Shown in pieces: positions 32,173-39,292 of a stretch of 45,268 nucleotides of DNA. A model generated the notes under the pieces. The model did not search any database and was not told the DNA's origin. It was given only the letters and a program-made list of their open reading frames with translations. A program made the translations under genes and the position numbers. Source of the stretch: Geobacteraceae bacterium (GTDB lineage Bacteria > Desulfobacterota > Desulfuromonadia > Geobacterales > DSM-12255); NCBI GenBank assembly GCA_013377075.1, contig JACABD010000022.1, positions 8,678 through 53,945 on the forward strand. The letters are read 5' to 3'. The number at the start of each line of letters is the position of its first letter. Position 1 is the stretch's first letter.

Positions 32173-32855
32173 AACTTTCCATTATCATACCGGTCTACAA
32201 CGAGGCCGAGACAATCACCATGGTCATCGACTCGGTTCTTGCCACACCGTTTGACAAGGAGATAATAGTTGTCGATGATGGCTCAACTGACGGCACCCGC
32301 CGGATCCTTGAAAAGCTTCATCACCCACAGGTCAACTGCCTGTTCCATCAGAGAAATCAGGGGAAAGGAGCTGCCCTTCGCAGCGGCTTCAAGGAGGCAA
32401 CAGGGGATTTCGTCATCATTCAGGATGCAGACCTCGAATATGATCCGTCTGACTATCCGAAACTGCTTAAACCCCTTATTGACGGACGGGCGGATGTTGT
32501 CTACGGCTCTCGCTTTATCGGCGGGGATGAACACAGAGCCCTGTTTTTCTGGCACATGGTCGGCAACAGGCTGTTGACTCTCTGTTCGAACATGTTCTCC
32601 AACCTCAACCTGACCGACATGGAGAGCTGCTATAAAGCGTTTCGCAGGGAGATCCTGCAAAAAGTGACCATAGAAGAGAACCGTTTCGGCTTTGAGCCGG
32701 AGATAACAGCCAAAATGGCAAAACTGAAGGCAAGGATTTTCGAGGTCGGCATATCCTATTCCGGCAGAACCTACTCTGAAGGGAAAAAGATCGGCTGGAA
32801 GGATGGCATTTCGGCCCTTAGATGCATTATCAAATACAATCTGTTTAAAGGATAA
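32169..32855 (+). CDS. GT2 glycosyltransferase, dolichyl-phosphate-mannose-synthase-like
   Basis: This 228-residue family 2 glycosyltransferase has the opening LSIIIPVYNEAETI, nucleotide site VVDDGSTDGT, donor-loop NQGKGAALRSGF, metal-binding D-x-D in IQDADLEYDP and the acceptor-region motif DMESCYKAFRR with FGFEPEITAK. It resembles polyprenol-phosphate hexosyl transferases (DPM1/GtrB type) but lacks the C-terminal membrane helices some members have. A role in envelope glycan or lipid-linked sugar synthesis is likely; sugar and acceptor are unknown. ATGA overlap with the flavoprotein gene implies coupling. Confidence 0.92.
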   Translation: MKLSIIIPVYNEAETITMVIDSVLATPFDKEIIVVDDGSTDGTRRILEKLHHPQVNCLFHQRNQGKGAALRSGFKEATGDFVIIQDADLEYDPSDYPKLLKPLIDGRADVVYGSRFIGGDEHRALFFWHMVGNRLLTLCSNMFSNLNLTDMESCYKAFRREILQKVTIEENRFGFEPEITAKMAKLKARIFEVGISYSGRTYSEGKKIGWKDGISALRCIIKYNLFKG

Positions 32856-32861
32856 CCCACT

Positions 32862-33953
32862 GTGAGAAAAGTTTTCGTGAAGGACATAAAGGATCGGGAT
32901 CAGCTGCGCGAGGTTTTTCTGGTCAAAGAGAAAATTACGGCCATGGCCAAGAACGGTAAGCCGTATATGAACCTCAAACTGATGGATAAAAGCGGTGATG
33001 TCGATGCCAAGATCTGGGACAATGTCGATGAGATTTCAGGTCGCTTCGAGAAGAACGATTTTCTCGAACTGTCGGCCAAAGCCTCAGTTTATCTGGGCAA
33101 GATGCAGCTGGTCATATCCGATCTTCGCAAAGTCCCTGAAGAAGATGTGGAGCTTGCCGACTTTCTTCCCCAGACTGAGAGAAATATAAAGGAGATGGAG
33201 GGTGAACTTGCTGCCCTGATCGGCACAGTTGCAAACGACTGGCTGAAAAAACTCCTTGAATGCTTTTTTACCGACCCGGATATCATGGGGCTCTACAGGG
33301 TTGCCCCGGCAGCCAAGGGGATGCACCACGTCTATATCGGCGGGCTTCTTGAGCACTCTTTGGCGGTCTGCGCCCTTGTAGACTCTGTAGTGCCTCTCTA
33401 CAAGGGGCTCAACAGGGATCTTCTCATTGCCGGAGCGCTTCTGCACGACATCGGCAAGGTGCGGGAGATGAAGTTCTTCAGGTCGTTCGACTACAGTGAC
33501 GAAGGGAAGTTGATCGGCCATATCACCATCGGCGTCGAGATGATTCATGAACGTGTCTGCAAGATTGACGGCTTCCCCCCCGAGCTTGCCATGCACCTGA
33601 AACACCTGATTCTCTCCCATCACGGCCAGTACGAGTACGGCTCGCCAAAGAGACCGAAAACCCTTGAAGCGACAATTCTCAACTACCTTGATGATCTCGA
33701 TTCAAAGATAAACGGCATCAGGACCCATATCAACAAGGAGAACGAGCTCCAGGGGAACTGGACATCGTACCACCGCCTCTATGACCGTTACTTCTATGTT
33801 GACCGGAGTGAGGAGAGAGTAACGGCAGAGCCGGAGATCAGGGAAGTGACAGTGGTGCCTGAAGCCATGCCGGCAAGGAAGGGATTTCACAACAACCCTT
33901 TTGACAAACTGAAAGAAGAGACGGCAAAAGCCGAAAATCTGGATCTGTTTTAA
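32862..33953 (+). CDS. 3'-5' exonuclease of the YhaM type (OB fold plus HD domain)
   Basis: This 363-residue protein starts at GTG, 6 bp after the previous stop. Residues 1-95 are an OB-fold nucleic-acid-binding domain (FLVKEKITAMAKNGKPYMNLKLMDKSGDVDAKIWD). Residues 150-300 are an HD domain with HHVYIGGLLEHSLAV, catalytic H195/D196 in GALLHDIGKV, H218-type residues in IGHITIGVEMI, and a later LILSHHGQYEYGSPK. This arrangement is that of YhaM/CbfA exoribonucleases, which trim RNA and single-stranded DNA from the 3' end. The C-terminal tail of about 60 residues is variable. Confidence 0.92.
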   Translation: MRKVFVKDIKDRDQLREVFLVKEKITAMAKNGKPYMNLKLMDKSGDVDAKIWDNVDEISGRFEKNDFLELSAKASVYLGKMQLVISDLRKVPEEDVELADFLPQTERNIKEMEGELAALIGTVANDWLKKLLECFFTDPDIMGLYRVAPAAKGMHHVYIGGLLEHSLAVCALVDSVVPLYKGLNRDLLIAGALLHDIGKVREMKFFRSFDYSDEGKLIGHITIGVEMIHERVCKIDGFPPELAMHLKHLILSHHGQYEYGSPKRPKTLEATILNYLDDLDSKINGIRTHINKENELQGNWTSYHRLYDRYFYVDRSEERVTAEPEIREVTVVPEAMPARKGFHNNPFDKLKEETAKAENLDLF

Positions 33954-33960
33954 AAAAACA

Positions 33961-34036
33961 GGCTGAAGGTTGAAGGTTGAAGGAAAGTCAAAATCATGAA
34001 AACGAGTTTCATACCTTCAGTCTTCAGCCTTCAGCC
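33961..34036. repeat. GGCTGAA heptad inverted repeat, copy 1
   Basis: Left arm 33961-33983 is three heptads of the type GGCTGAA/GGTTGAA; right arm 34014-34036 is the inverted counterpart, 20 of 23 positions pairing. The 30-nt loop holds the candidate start codon at 33996 of the MBL gene. A related copy lies at 38889-38944. Confidence 0.75.
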
Positions 34037-34748
34037 TAAACACCTGAAGTCAGTCACTTTTATCCTGTTTATTACAATTTTAGCATTGGCAGGCTGCCAG
34101 AAAAACGGAGCAAAGCGAGGAGATATGATTTTTGAGACATTAGTAGTCGGCGAGCTGGGTGTAAACTGCTTCATCATGGCTGACAGCCAGACAAAAGAAG
34201 GTCTGGTGATCGACCCTGGTGCAGAGCCGGAGCGCATACTTGCCGCAGTCAAAAACAGCGGCGTTAAAGTGCTTTATGTCCTCAACACCCACGGCCATTT
34301 CGACCATATCGGCGGCAACCGCAAAGTCAGTGAGGCCACCGGGGCAAAGCTGATGATCAACAAAGAAGATGAGCCGTTCCTTACCCGTGCATCCACCTCA
34401 GCAAGGATGTACGGGCTGAGCGCCGAAGACTCCCCTGCACCGTCATCATACCTTGTAGAAGGGGATATTATCCGTTTTGGCAGCCACGAGATCAAGGTTA
34501 TCCATATACCGGGGCATTCGCCCGGTGGCAGCTGTTTCTATCTGGAAAAGGACGGCATCCTCATCAGCGGCGATTCGCTCTTTGCCGAATCCATCGGCAG
34601 GACAGATCTGCCGGGTGGTTCACAGGCGCTCCTCGTCCTTTCTATCCGTGCGAAACTGCTGACTCTCCCGGAAGCAACCCAGGTATTTCCGGGGCATGGA
34701 CCGTCAACAACAATTGGCCATGAGAAAAAGCATAATCCTTATCTGTAA
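33996..34748 (+). CDS. Metallo-beta-lactamase-fold hydrolase (glyoxalase II-like), possible lipoprotein form
   Basis: This is a zinc hydrolase with THGHFDHIGG (HxHxDH site), GHSPGGSCF, SGDSLFAESIGRTDLPGGS and PGHGPSTTIGHEKKHNPYL, the order found in small GloB-like hydrolases of unknown substrate. The start is uncertain. ATG at 33996 gives 250 residues with a hydrophobic segment and lipobox LALAGC (Cys34), but its first 14 codons come from a repeat hairpin. ATG at 34125 (MIFETLVVGELGVN) fits the family norm and has AGGAG only 2 nt upstream, giving 207 residues. If the long form is made, the enzyme would be an exported lipoprotein. The frame continues without stop between both starts. Confidence 0.85.
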   Translation: MKTSFIPSVFSLQPKHLKSVTFILFITILALAGCQKNGAKRGDMIFETLVVGELGVNCFIMADSQTKEGLVIDPGAEPERILAAVKNSGVKVLYVLNTHGHFDHIGGNRKVSEATGAKLMINKEDEPFLTRASTSARMYGLSAEDSPAPSSYLVEGDIIRFGSHEIKVIHIPGHSPGGSCFYLEKDGILISGDSLFAESIGRTDLPGGSQALLVLSIRAKLLTLPEATQVFPGHGPSTTIGHEKKHNPYL

Positions 34749-34758
34749 GGGGGAAGAG

Positions 34759-35958
34759 ATGCTGAAAGATAAAACCATAGTCCTTGGTGTAACCGGCGGA
34801 ATCGCCGTCTACAAGGCTGTAGAACTGCTGCGCCTTTTGACAAAGGCTGGCGCCGATGTCCATGTCATCATGACAAAATCGGCAATGGAGTTTGTCTCCC
34901 CCCTCACCTTTCAGACCCTCTCCGGTAACCCTGTCCATACGGAGCTGTTCAACATGATCACCGAGCGGGAGATCGGCCACATCTCCCTGGCCGAGCGGGC
35001 GGATCTCTTTGTCATCGCCCCGGCAACGGCCAACGTCATTGGCAAGTTAGCAAACGGCATTGCCGACGATCTTCTCTCCACAACTGTCATGGCAACGAAA
35101 GCGCCGGTGCTTATTGCTCCTGCCATGAACGTCAACATGTATGAGAACCGGATTTATCAGAGAAACGAAGCAACACTGAAGAAGTACGGCTACCTGTTTG
35201 TGGAGCCTGCCCACGGCTGGCTCGCCTGCAATGTGGTTGGCAAAGGCAAACTGCAGGAGCCCTCAATAATTTTTGAAGAGGCAATAAACGCCCTTACGGA
35301 CAAGGATATGCTTGGAGTCAAGCTACTTGTCACTGCCGGTCCGACCCGCGAAGAGATTGACCCTGTACGCTACATCACAAACCACTCCTCAGGGAAGATG
35401 GGTTATGCCATCGCCCGGATGGCAAGGCTGCGAGGGGCGGATGTCACCCTTGTAAGTGGCCCGGTATCCCTCCCTGTGCCCCATGGGGTCAGGGTGGTTT
35501 CCGTAAGCAGTGCTAAAGAGATGTATAATGCCACCATATCCCGCGCTGCTGAGTCTGATATTATCATCAAGGCAGCTGCGGTTGCAGATTACAAGCCGCT
35601 TCAGCGTGTTGAGCAGAAGATAAAGAAAAATGACGAAGAGACAACCATCTCTTTACTTAAAACAGATGACATTCTTGCCGAACTGGGGAGAATAAAAAGG
35701 GGTGGTCAAGTTCTGGTGGGATTTGCCGCAGAGACTGAGAATCTCGACGCAAATGCTTTGGCCAAGCTGAGAAAAAAGAACCTGGACATGATCGTTGCCA
35801 ACGATGTAACGCTGGAAAATGCCGGATTCAACACAGACACCAACATTGTCAGGTTCATCACCAAGGGTGGAACTGCTGAAGAGCTTCCGCTCATGTCAAA
35901 AGAGAAGGTGGCAGCGAGAATACTCGATCAGGCAATGACGATAAGGTCAGCTGCTTGA
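34759..35958 (+). CDS. coaBC: Bifunctional phosphopantothenoylcysteine synthetase/decarboxylase
   Basis: This 399-residue enzyme performs two steps of coenzyme A synthesis. The CoaC flavin domain (1-185) has GVTGGIAVYKA, catalytic H74 (GHISLA), substrate-binding PAMNVNM (121-127) and active-site C157 in LACN. Most relatives have LACG at that spot. The CoaB domain (190-399) has VTAGPTREEIDPVRYITNHSSGKMG, AAAVADY, an IKK lysine pair and AETENL. ATG at 34759 is chosen behind AGGGGG; an in-frame ATG at 34696 lies within the preceding gene. The 3' end overlaps the convergent phospholipase-like gene by 12 bp. Confidence 0.95.
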   Translation: MLKDKTIVLGVTGGIAVYKAVELLRLLTKAGADVHVIMTKSAMEFVSPLTFQTLSGNPVHTELFNMITEREIGHISLAERADLFVIAPATANVIGKLANGIADDLLSTTVMATKAPVLIAPAMNVNMYENRIYQRNEATLKKYGYLFVEPAHGWLACNVVGKGKLQEPSIIFEEAINALTDKDMLGVKLLVTAGPTREEIDPVRYITNHSSGKMGYAIARMARLRGADVTLVSGPVSLPVPHGVRVVSVSSAKEMYNATISRAAESDIIIKAAAVADYKPLQRVEQKIKKNDEETTISLLKTDDILAELGRIKRGGQVLVGFAAETENLDANALAKLRKKNLDMIVANDVTLENAGFNTDTNIVRFITKGGTAEELPLMSKEKVAARILDQAMTIRSAA

Positions 35959-36855
35959 AATAATCCTGCTCAGCTCTTCCGGCCTGAGAATGGCGCTCTC
36001 AAGCCTTTTCTTCATGGCAACAAGCTCCTGGTCGGCAGCCTCTTTACTGATCTTGCCGCTGATGTAAAGGAGCCTCAGATTTTTACGGACTGCCTCTGCA
36101 GCATTTAAAGCCTGCTCTCCGGTAGGATCGGCAGCAAGCCATATCGAAGAATTAATATCAGCAACGGTTTCAATTACGGCACGCTCGGAAAGCCTGGTAA
36201 ATTCGGCAACCTCATTTTCGTCAAGCTGGAATCGGGATACATCATTCATGGCCAGCATCAGCTGCTGCCACTTTTCCAGACGGCTGACAAGCAGGATCGA
36301 ATTGAATATCTTCTTGTTGGTGCCAAAAGAGAAGAGCGTATTTGATATCTCACGGCGAAACAGCTCGTCGTTCTCCTGAAAGTGCCAGGTTGCTGCACGT
36401 TTTCCACGCGCCCATATCTGCGGAGAGGTGAAACTGTCAAACCTCATCTCCCAGTAGGCGTGCTTCAGAACCACACTCTGGAAACTGCGCATTATATTTA
36501 ACGGGACATAGTAGTTGTGGGCAATGGTATCAGCTGCCAGGTGGGAGATATAGCCGTATGCACAGGCTCGCTGCTGATCGCTGCAACTTTTGTCGACAAG
36601 TTTTCTGCCAACATGCCAGCGATGACAATGAAGCATGTACCCTGTATACTTCTTCCCCAGGGTAATATCAGCGGCCAGGCAGCCATAGAGAAAGTCATTG
36701 GGGAAACTGCCGATCAGTCCGGCAACCGATGAGGGGAGCAAATGGAGTGAACCAAGAACCGTTGCCCCCATTTGCAAATGAAATCCGGGGCCCCAGGCAA
36801 AAGAGCTGTCAGGCAGAAGAACGAGGATTATTACGGCGATAACAGTTTGAAACAT
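35947..36855 (-). CDS. Zinc-dependent phospholipase C-like secreted protein
   Basis: This 302-residue protein has a signal peptide MFQTVIAVIILVLLPDSSFA followed directly by Trp21. In bacterial zinc phospholipases C the mature N-terminal Trp itself ligates zinc, and here the mature sequence would start WGPGFH, fitting that rule. More candidate zinc ligands appear in order: DFLYGCLAADI, HCHRWHVG, and YISHLAADTIAHNYYVP with a His-x3-Asp-x3-His pattern. The C-terminal half is helical. Substrate is unknown, and many environmental members are untested. It overlaps coaBC convergently and lies 2 bp from the opposite-strand uracil-DNA glycosylase open frame. Confidence 0.85.
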   Translation of the reverse strand: MFQTVIAVIILVLLPDSSFAWGPGFHLQMGATVLGSLHLLPSSVAGLIGSFPNDFLYGCLAADITLGKKYTGYMLHCHRWHVGRKLVDKSCSDQQRACAYGYISHLAADTIAHNYYVPLNIMRSFQSVVLKHAYWEMRFDSFTSPQIWARGKRAATWHFQENDELFRREISNTLFSFGTNKKIFNSILLVSRLEKWQQLMLAMNDVSRFQLDENEVAEFTRLSERAVIETVADINSSIWLAADPTGEQALNAAEAVRKNLRLLYISGKISKEAADQELVAMKKRLESAILRPEELSRIISSS

Positions 36856-36902
36856 CTTTGTATCTTATTGATAGAGCATTGAAAAGTAAAGAGGATTGGG
36901 AA

Positions 36903-37601
36903 ATGGCTGAACCTGATGAAAGAGTGCTGCTTGCCGGAGCGCTGAAACGTTATCTTGAAGAGCTTCGTGATACCGGCGTCGAAGAGCTTGAGTATGCAAC
37001 TGGTGCCGCAGCCGCTCCCGTTTCCCAGACTCAGTCACCAGCACCCCCTTCTCTGGCCGAATCGCTGGAGGATATTCGCAATGAGCTTGGCGACTGCCGC
37101 AGATGTCAGCTCTGCGAAACGAGACAAAACATCGTCTTTGGAGTCGGCAGCGACAGTGCCAAAGTGCTCTTTGTCGGCGAAGCACCTGGACGGGACGAGG
37201 ATCTCCAGGGCGAGCCTTTTGTCGGTGAGGCCGGACAGCTCCTGACAAAGATGATCAAAGCCATGGGTTATGAGCGGAGCGAAGTCTACATCTGCAATGT
37301 CATAAAGTGCCGTCCGCCGGAGAACCGCAATCCACTCCCTGCCGAGATTGATAACTGTAGCCCTTTTATGCAAAGACAGATAAAATCGATAGCACCGAAA
37401 GCCATCGTTGCCCTCGGCACCTTTTCCAGCCAGACTCTGCTTGGCAGCAAGGAGCCTATCAGCAAGCTCAGGGGCCATTTCCACGACTATCACGGCATAC
37501 CGCTCATGCCGACCTTTCATCCGGCCTTCCTCCTCCGCTCTCCGGAAAAAAAACGCGAAGTCTGGTCTGATTTGCAGCAAGTCATGAAACTTATGGTATA
37601 G
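36903..37601 (+). CDS. Family 4 uracil-DNA glycosylase (4Fe-4S)
   Basis: This 232-residue enzyme removes uracil from DNA. N-terminal helix and Pro/Ala linker are followed by the cluster ligands CRRC-x2-C (LGDCRRCQLCETR), then FVGEAPGRDEDLQGEPFVG (motif 1), YICNVIKCRPPENRNP, LVALGT-like ALGTFSSQTLLG and the catalytic-region PTFHPAFLLR. These are the conserved elements of thermostable-type family 4 enzymes. ATG at 36903 with GAGG upstream is preferred to an upstream TTG at 36858 that would add 15 residues. glgC follows 31 bp later and could be cotranscribed. Confidence 0.94.
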   Translation: MAEPDERVLLAGALKRYLEELRDTGVEELEYATGAAAAPVSQTQSPAPPSLAESLEDIRNELGDCRRCQLCETRQNIVFGVGSDSAKVLFVGEAPGRDEDLQGEPFVGEAGQLLTKMIKAMGYERSEVYICNVIKCRPPENRNPLPAEIDNCSPFMQRQIKSIAPKAIVALGTFSSQTLLGSKEPISKLRGHFHDYHGIPLMPTFHPAFLLRSPEKKREVWSDLQQVMKLMV

Positions 37602-37632
37602 TTAATGTTCATTTCATCTTGAGGAGGGATTC

Positions 37633-38880
37633 ATGTTTACCACCGGAGGAGCTGAAAGAAACACACTGGCAATGGTTCTGGCAGGTGGCAAAGGGGAGCG
37701 GCTCAGCCCCCTGACAAAAAGCAGGCCCAAGCCTGGCGTCCCGTTCGGCGGCAAATACAAGATCATCGATTTCGTCCTCTCAAACCTCTTCAACTCAGGC
37801 ATCAGGCAGGTCTATATCCTCACCCAGTACCGCGCCTACTCAATGATGAAGCATATCCGCGAATCCTGGGGGAAGTGGACCGGGCTGAACGAATTCTTCG
37901 TTGCCATCTCCCCGGAGACCAAGAACGAATGCGAAGAGTGGTTCAAAGGGACCGCCGACGCCATCTACCAGTACATCCGCTTCATTGAATCCTCGGACGC
38001 AGAGTATGTGGCCATCTTCGGCGGCGACCACATCTACAAAATGGATGTGAGCCAGATGATCAACTTCCACCGCATGAACCGGGCAGACATCACCATCTCC
38101 TCCCTTGAAGTCCCTGTTGACGAGGCTTCGCGCTTCGGCGTGGTTGTAGTTGATGACGACAATCGCGTCATCGGTTTTGAAGAGAAGCCTGAAAATCCGA
38201 CAACAATCCCCGGCAAAGATGTCTGCTTTGCCTCCATGGGGAACTACATCTTCTCCACCCGAAAGCTGATTGAGGTATTGCAGAAAGGAAAGCGTGAGCA
38301 TGAAGATCTGGATTTCGGCAAACATGTCATCCCGATGATGCTGGAGGCAGGAGACCGGGTATTTGCCTACAATTTCAATGACAACCTCATCCCCGGCATG
38401 AAGGCCGAAGAGCGTGGTTATTGGAAGGATGTCGGCACAATCGATTCATACTACGAAGCGAACATGGACCTGATCCATGTCTCCCCCCAGCTCAACCTTT
38501 ACAACTACAAATGGCCGGTACTGACCAATCAGGGGAATCTGCCGCCTGCTAAAACCATCTTTGACGACGAAGACCGCCGCGGCATCAATATCGACTCCTA
38601 CGTCTGCGCCGGCTGCATCACCAGCGGCGGCACAGTACGCCGCTCAATAATCGGCCCGAAAACCAGAATCAACAGCTTCAGCCTGGTGGAAGACTCCATT
38701 GTCTTTGAAAATGTCACCATCGGCAGACATACGAAGATCAAAAAGGCAATCATCGACAAAAACCTTGTCATCCCCGACAACACGGTCATTGGCTACGATC
38801 ACAAGGCTGATGCAAAAAGAGGCTTCACCGTTACTGAATCGGGCATAGTTGTTGTCTCGACCCAGGAGAGTCTGAAATAA
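37633..38880 (+). CDS. glgC: Glucose-1-phosphate adenylyltransferase
   Basis: This 415-residue enzyme makes ADP-glucose for glycogen. The N-terminal nucleotidyl-transferase domain has LAGGKGERLSPLTKSRPKPGVPFGGKYKIIDF. It also has the ATP/sugar site FFVAISPE...WFKGTADAIYQ, the metal site FGGDHIYKMD and VGFEEKP-type IGFEEKP. After YWKDVGTIDSYYEANMDL comes a left-handed beta-helix C-terminus with repeats typical of GlgC (SIVFENVTIGRHTKIKKAIIDKNLVIPDNTVIG). Complete and typical in length. GGAGGG lies 7 nt before ATG. No other glycogen gene is in the window. Confidence 0.96.
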   Translation: MFTTGGAERNTLAMVLAGGKGERLSPLTKSRPKPGVPFGGKYKIIDFVLSNLFNSGIRQVYILTQYRAYSMMKHIRESWGKWTGLNEFFVAISPETKNECEEWFKGTADAIYQYIRFIESSDAEYVAIFGGDHIYKMDVSQMINFHRMNRADITISSLEVPVDEASRFGVVVVDDDNRVIGFEEKPENPTTIPGKDVCFASMGNYIFSTRKLIEVLQKGKREHEDLDFGKHVIPMMLEAGDRVFAYNFNDNLIPGMKAEERGYWKDVGTIDSYYEANMDLIHVSPQLNLYNYKWPVLTNQGNLPPAKTIFDDEDRRGINIDSYVCAGCITSGGTVRRSIIGPKTRINSFSLVEDSIVFENVTIGRHTKIKKAIIDKNLVIPDNTVIGYDHKADAKRGFTVTESGIVVVSTQESLK

Positions 38881-38888
38881 AGGTTGAT

Positions 38889-38944
38889 AGGCTGAAGACT
38901 GTCAGGAGAAACTGCACTTAGGTTAGACCTTCAGCCTTCAGCCT
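38889..38944. repeat. GGCTGAA heptad inverted repeat, copy 2
   Basis: Left arm AGGCTGAAG (38889-38897) and right arm CTTCAGCCT (38936-38944) pair perfectly. The right side contains two CTTCAGC heptads. Same unit as at 33961-34036, here after glgC, where it may act as a transcript end. Confidence 0.65.
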
Positions 38945-38980
38945 TATATAATTATCTATCCCTTTTAAACCCTGCAAGCG

Positions 38981-39012
38981 CACCGGCGGTGATGATAATC
39001 TGACCGCCGGTG
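38981..39012. repeat. Perfect inverted repeat with 10-bp arms
   Basis: CACCGGCGGT (38981-38990) and ACCGCCGGTG (39003-39012) around 12 nt. There is no T-tract. Possible operator or transcript-end hairpin. Confidence 0.55.
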
Positions 39013-39082
39013 AACACCCCTGAATTATCCCATCAGTGACCCTCTGACGTTCGTTCCCTTCTGATTACACCACCCTTCTTCC

Positions 39083-39111
39083 TTGACAGCATTTAATCTC
39101 TACTTTATTGT
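39083..39111 (+). promoter_or_regulatory. Predicted promoter upstream of the DUF2339 gene
   Basis: Perfect TTGACA (39083-39088), 17-bp spacer, TATTGT (39106-39111; 4 of 6). Predicted start near 39118, about 175 nt before the gene, with a terminator in between. Confidence 0.6.
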
Positions 39112-39140
39112 GAGCACACTTTTATGATTTGGAGCAAATA

Positions 39141-39170
39141 ATGCCGGAATGTTTGATAATCCAGACTTAG
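39141..39170 (+). CDS. Possible 9-codon leader peptide
   Basis: GGAG (39131-39134) is followed after 6 nt by ATG and the codons for MPECLIIQT, then TAG at 39168-39170. A shorter upstream mini-ORF (MIWSK, 39124) ends at TAATG, sharing bases with this start. The stop lies 1 nt before the terminator stem. The arrangement is that of a leader peptide, but the peptide has no run of one amino acid and chance cannot be excluded. Confidence 0.3.
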   Translation: MPECLIIQT

Positions 39171-39171
39171 C

Positions 39172-39212
39172 AAAGGCCGTTTTACCGGGACTACCGGCAG
39201 AGCGGCTTTTTT
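39172..39212 (+). terminator. Intrinsic terminator inside the DUF2339 leader
   Basis: AAAGGCCG (39172-39179) pairs with CGGCTTTT (39203-39210), one mismatch. An inner CCGG/CCGG pair (39185-39188, 39194-39197) closes on GACTA, and a T6 run follows. It lies between the promoter and the gene, so it may be an attenuator or the 3' end of a small RNA of about 95 nt. Confidence 0.6.
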
Positions 39213-39292
39213 CATCTAGGTGCAATATTGATCAAGCTAAACGTTTTTTGGCAGCAACCGTGAAAAGACCAGGCTCGTAAGGAGTTAATTTT

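Larger units (their letters stand above)
38881..39292. other. Intergenic region of 412 bp with repeat, palindrome, promoter, mini-ORF and terminator
   Basis: No protein gene of ordinary length. In order: heptad inverted repeat copy 2 (38889-38944), a perfect palindrome with 10-bp arms CACCGGCGGT/ACCGCCGGTG (38981-39012), a promoter (39083-39111), two mini-ORFs (39124 and 39141), a terminator (39172-39212) and about 80 bp leading to the next gene. Confidence 0.5.

Noticed and set aside
33084-33623. 179-codon minus-strand open frame inside the YhaM-like gene
   Set aside because: Antisense to the conserved HD domain and without its own ribosome site.
33961-34036. CRISPR-like repeats
   Set aside because: Seven-base units without spacers in an inverted arrangement; no cas genes.
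39113-39215. Cyclic-dinucleotide (GEMM) riboswitch in the DUF2339 leader, suggested by the GCAAAGGCC string
   Set aside because: The conserved GEMM sequence blocks and receptor loop are not there; only a short string resembles them.
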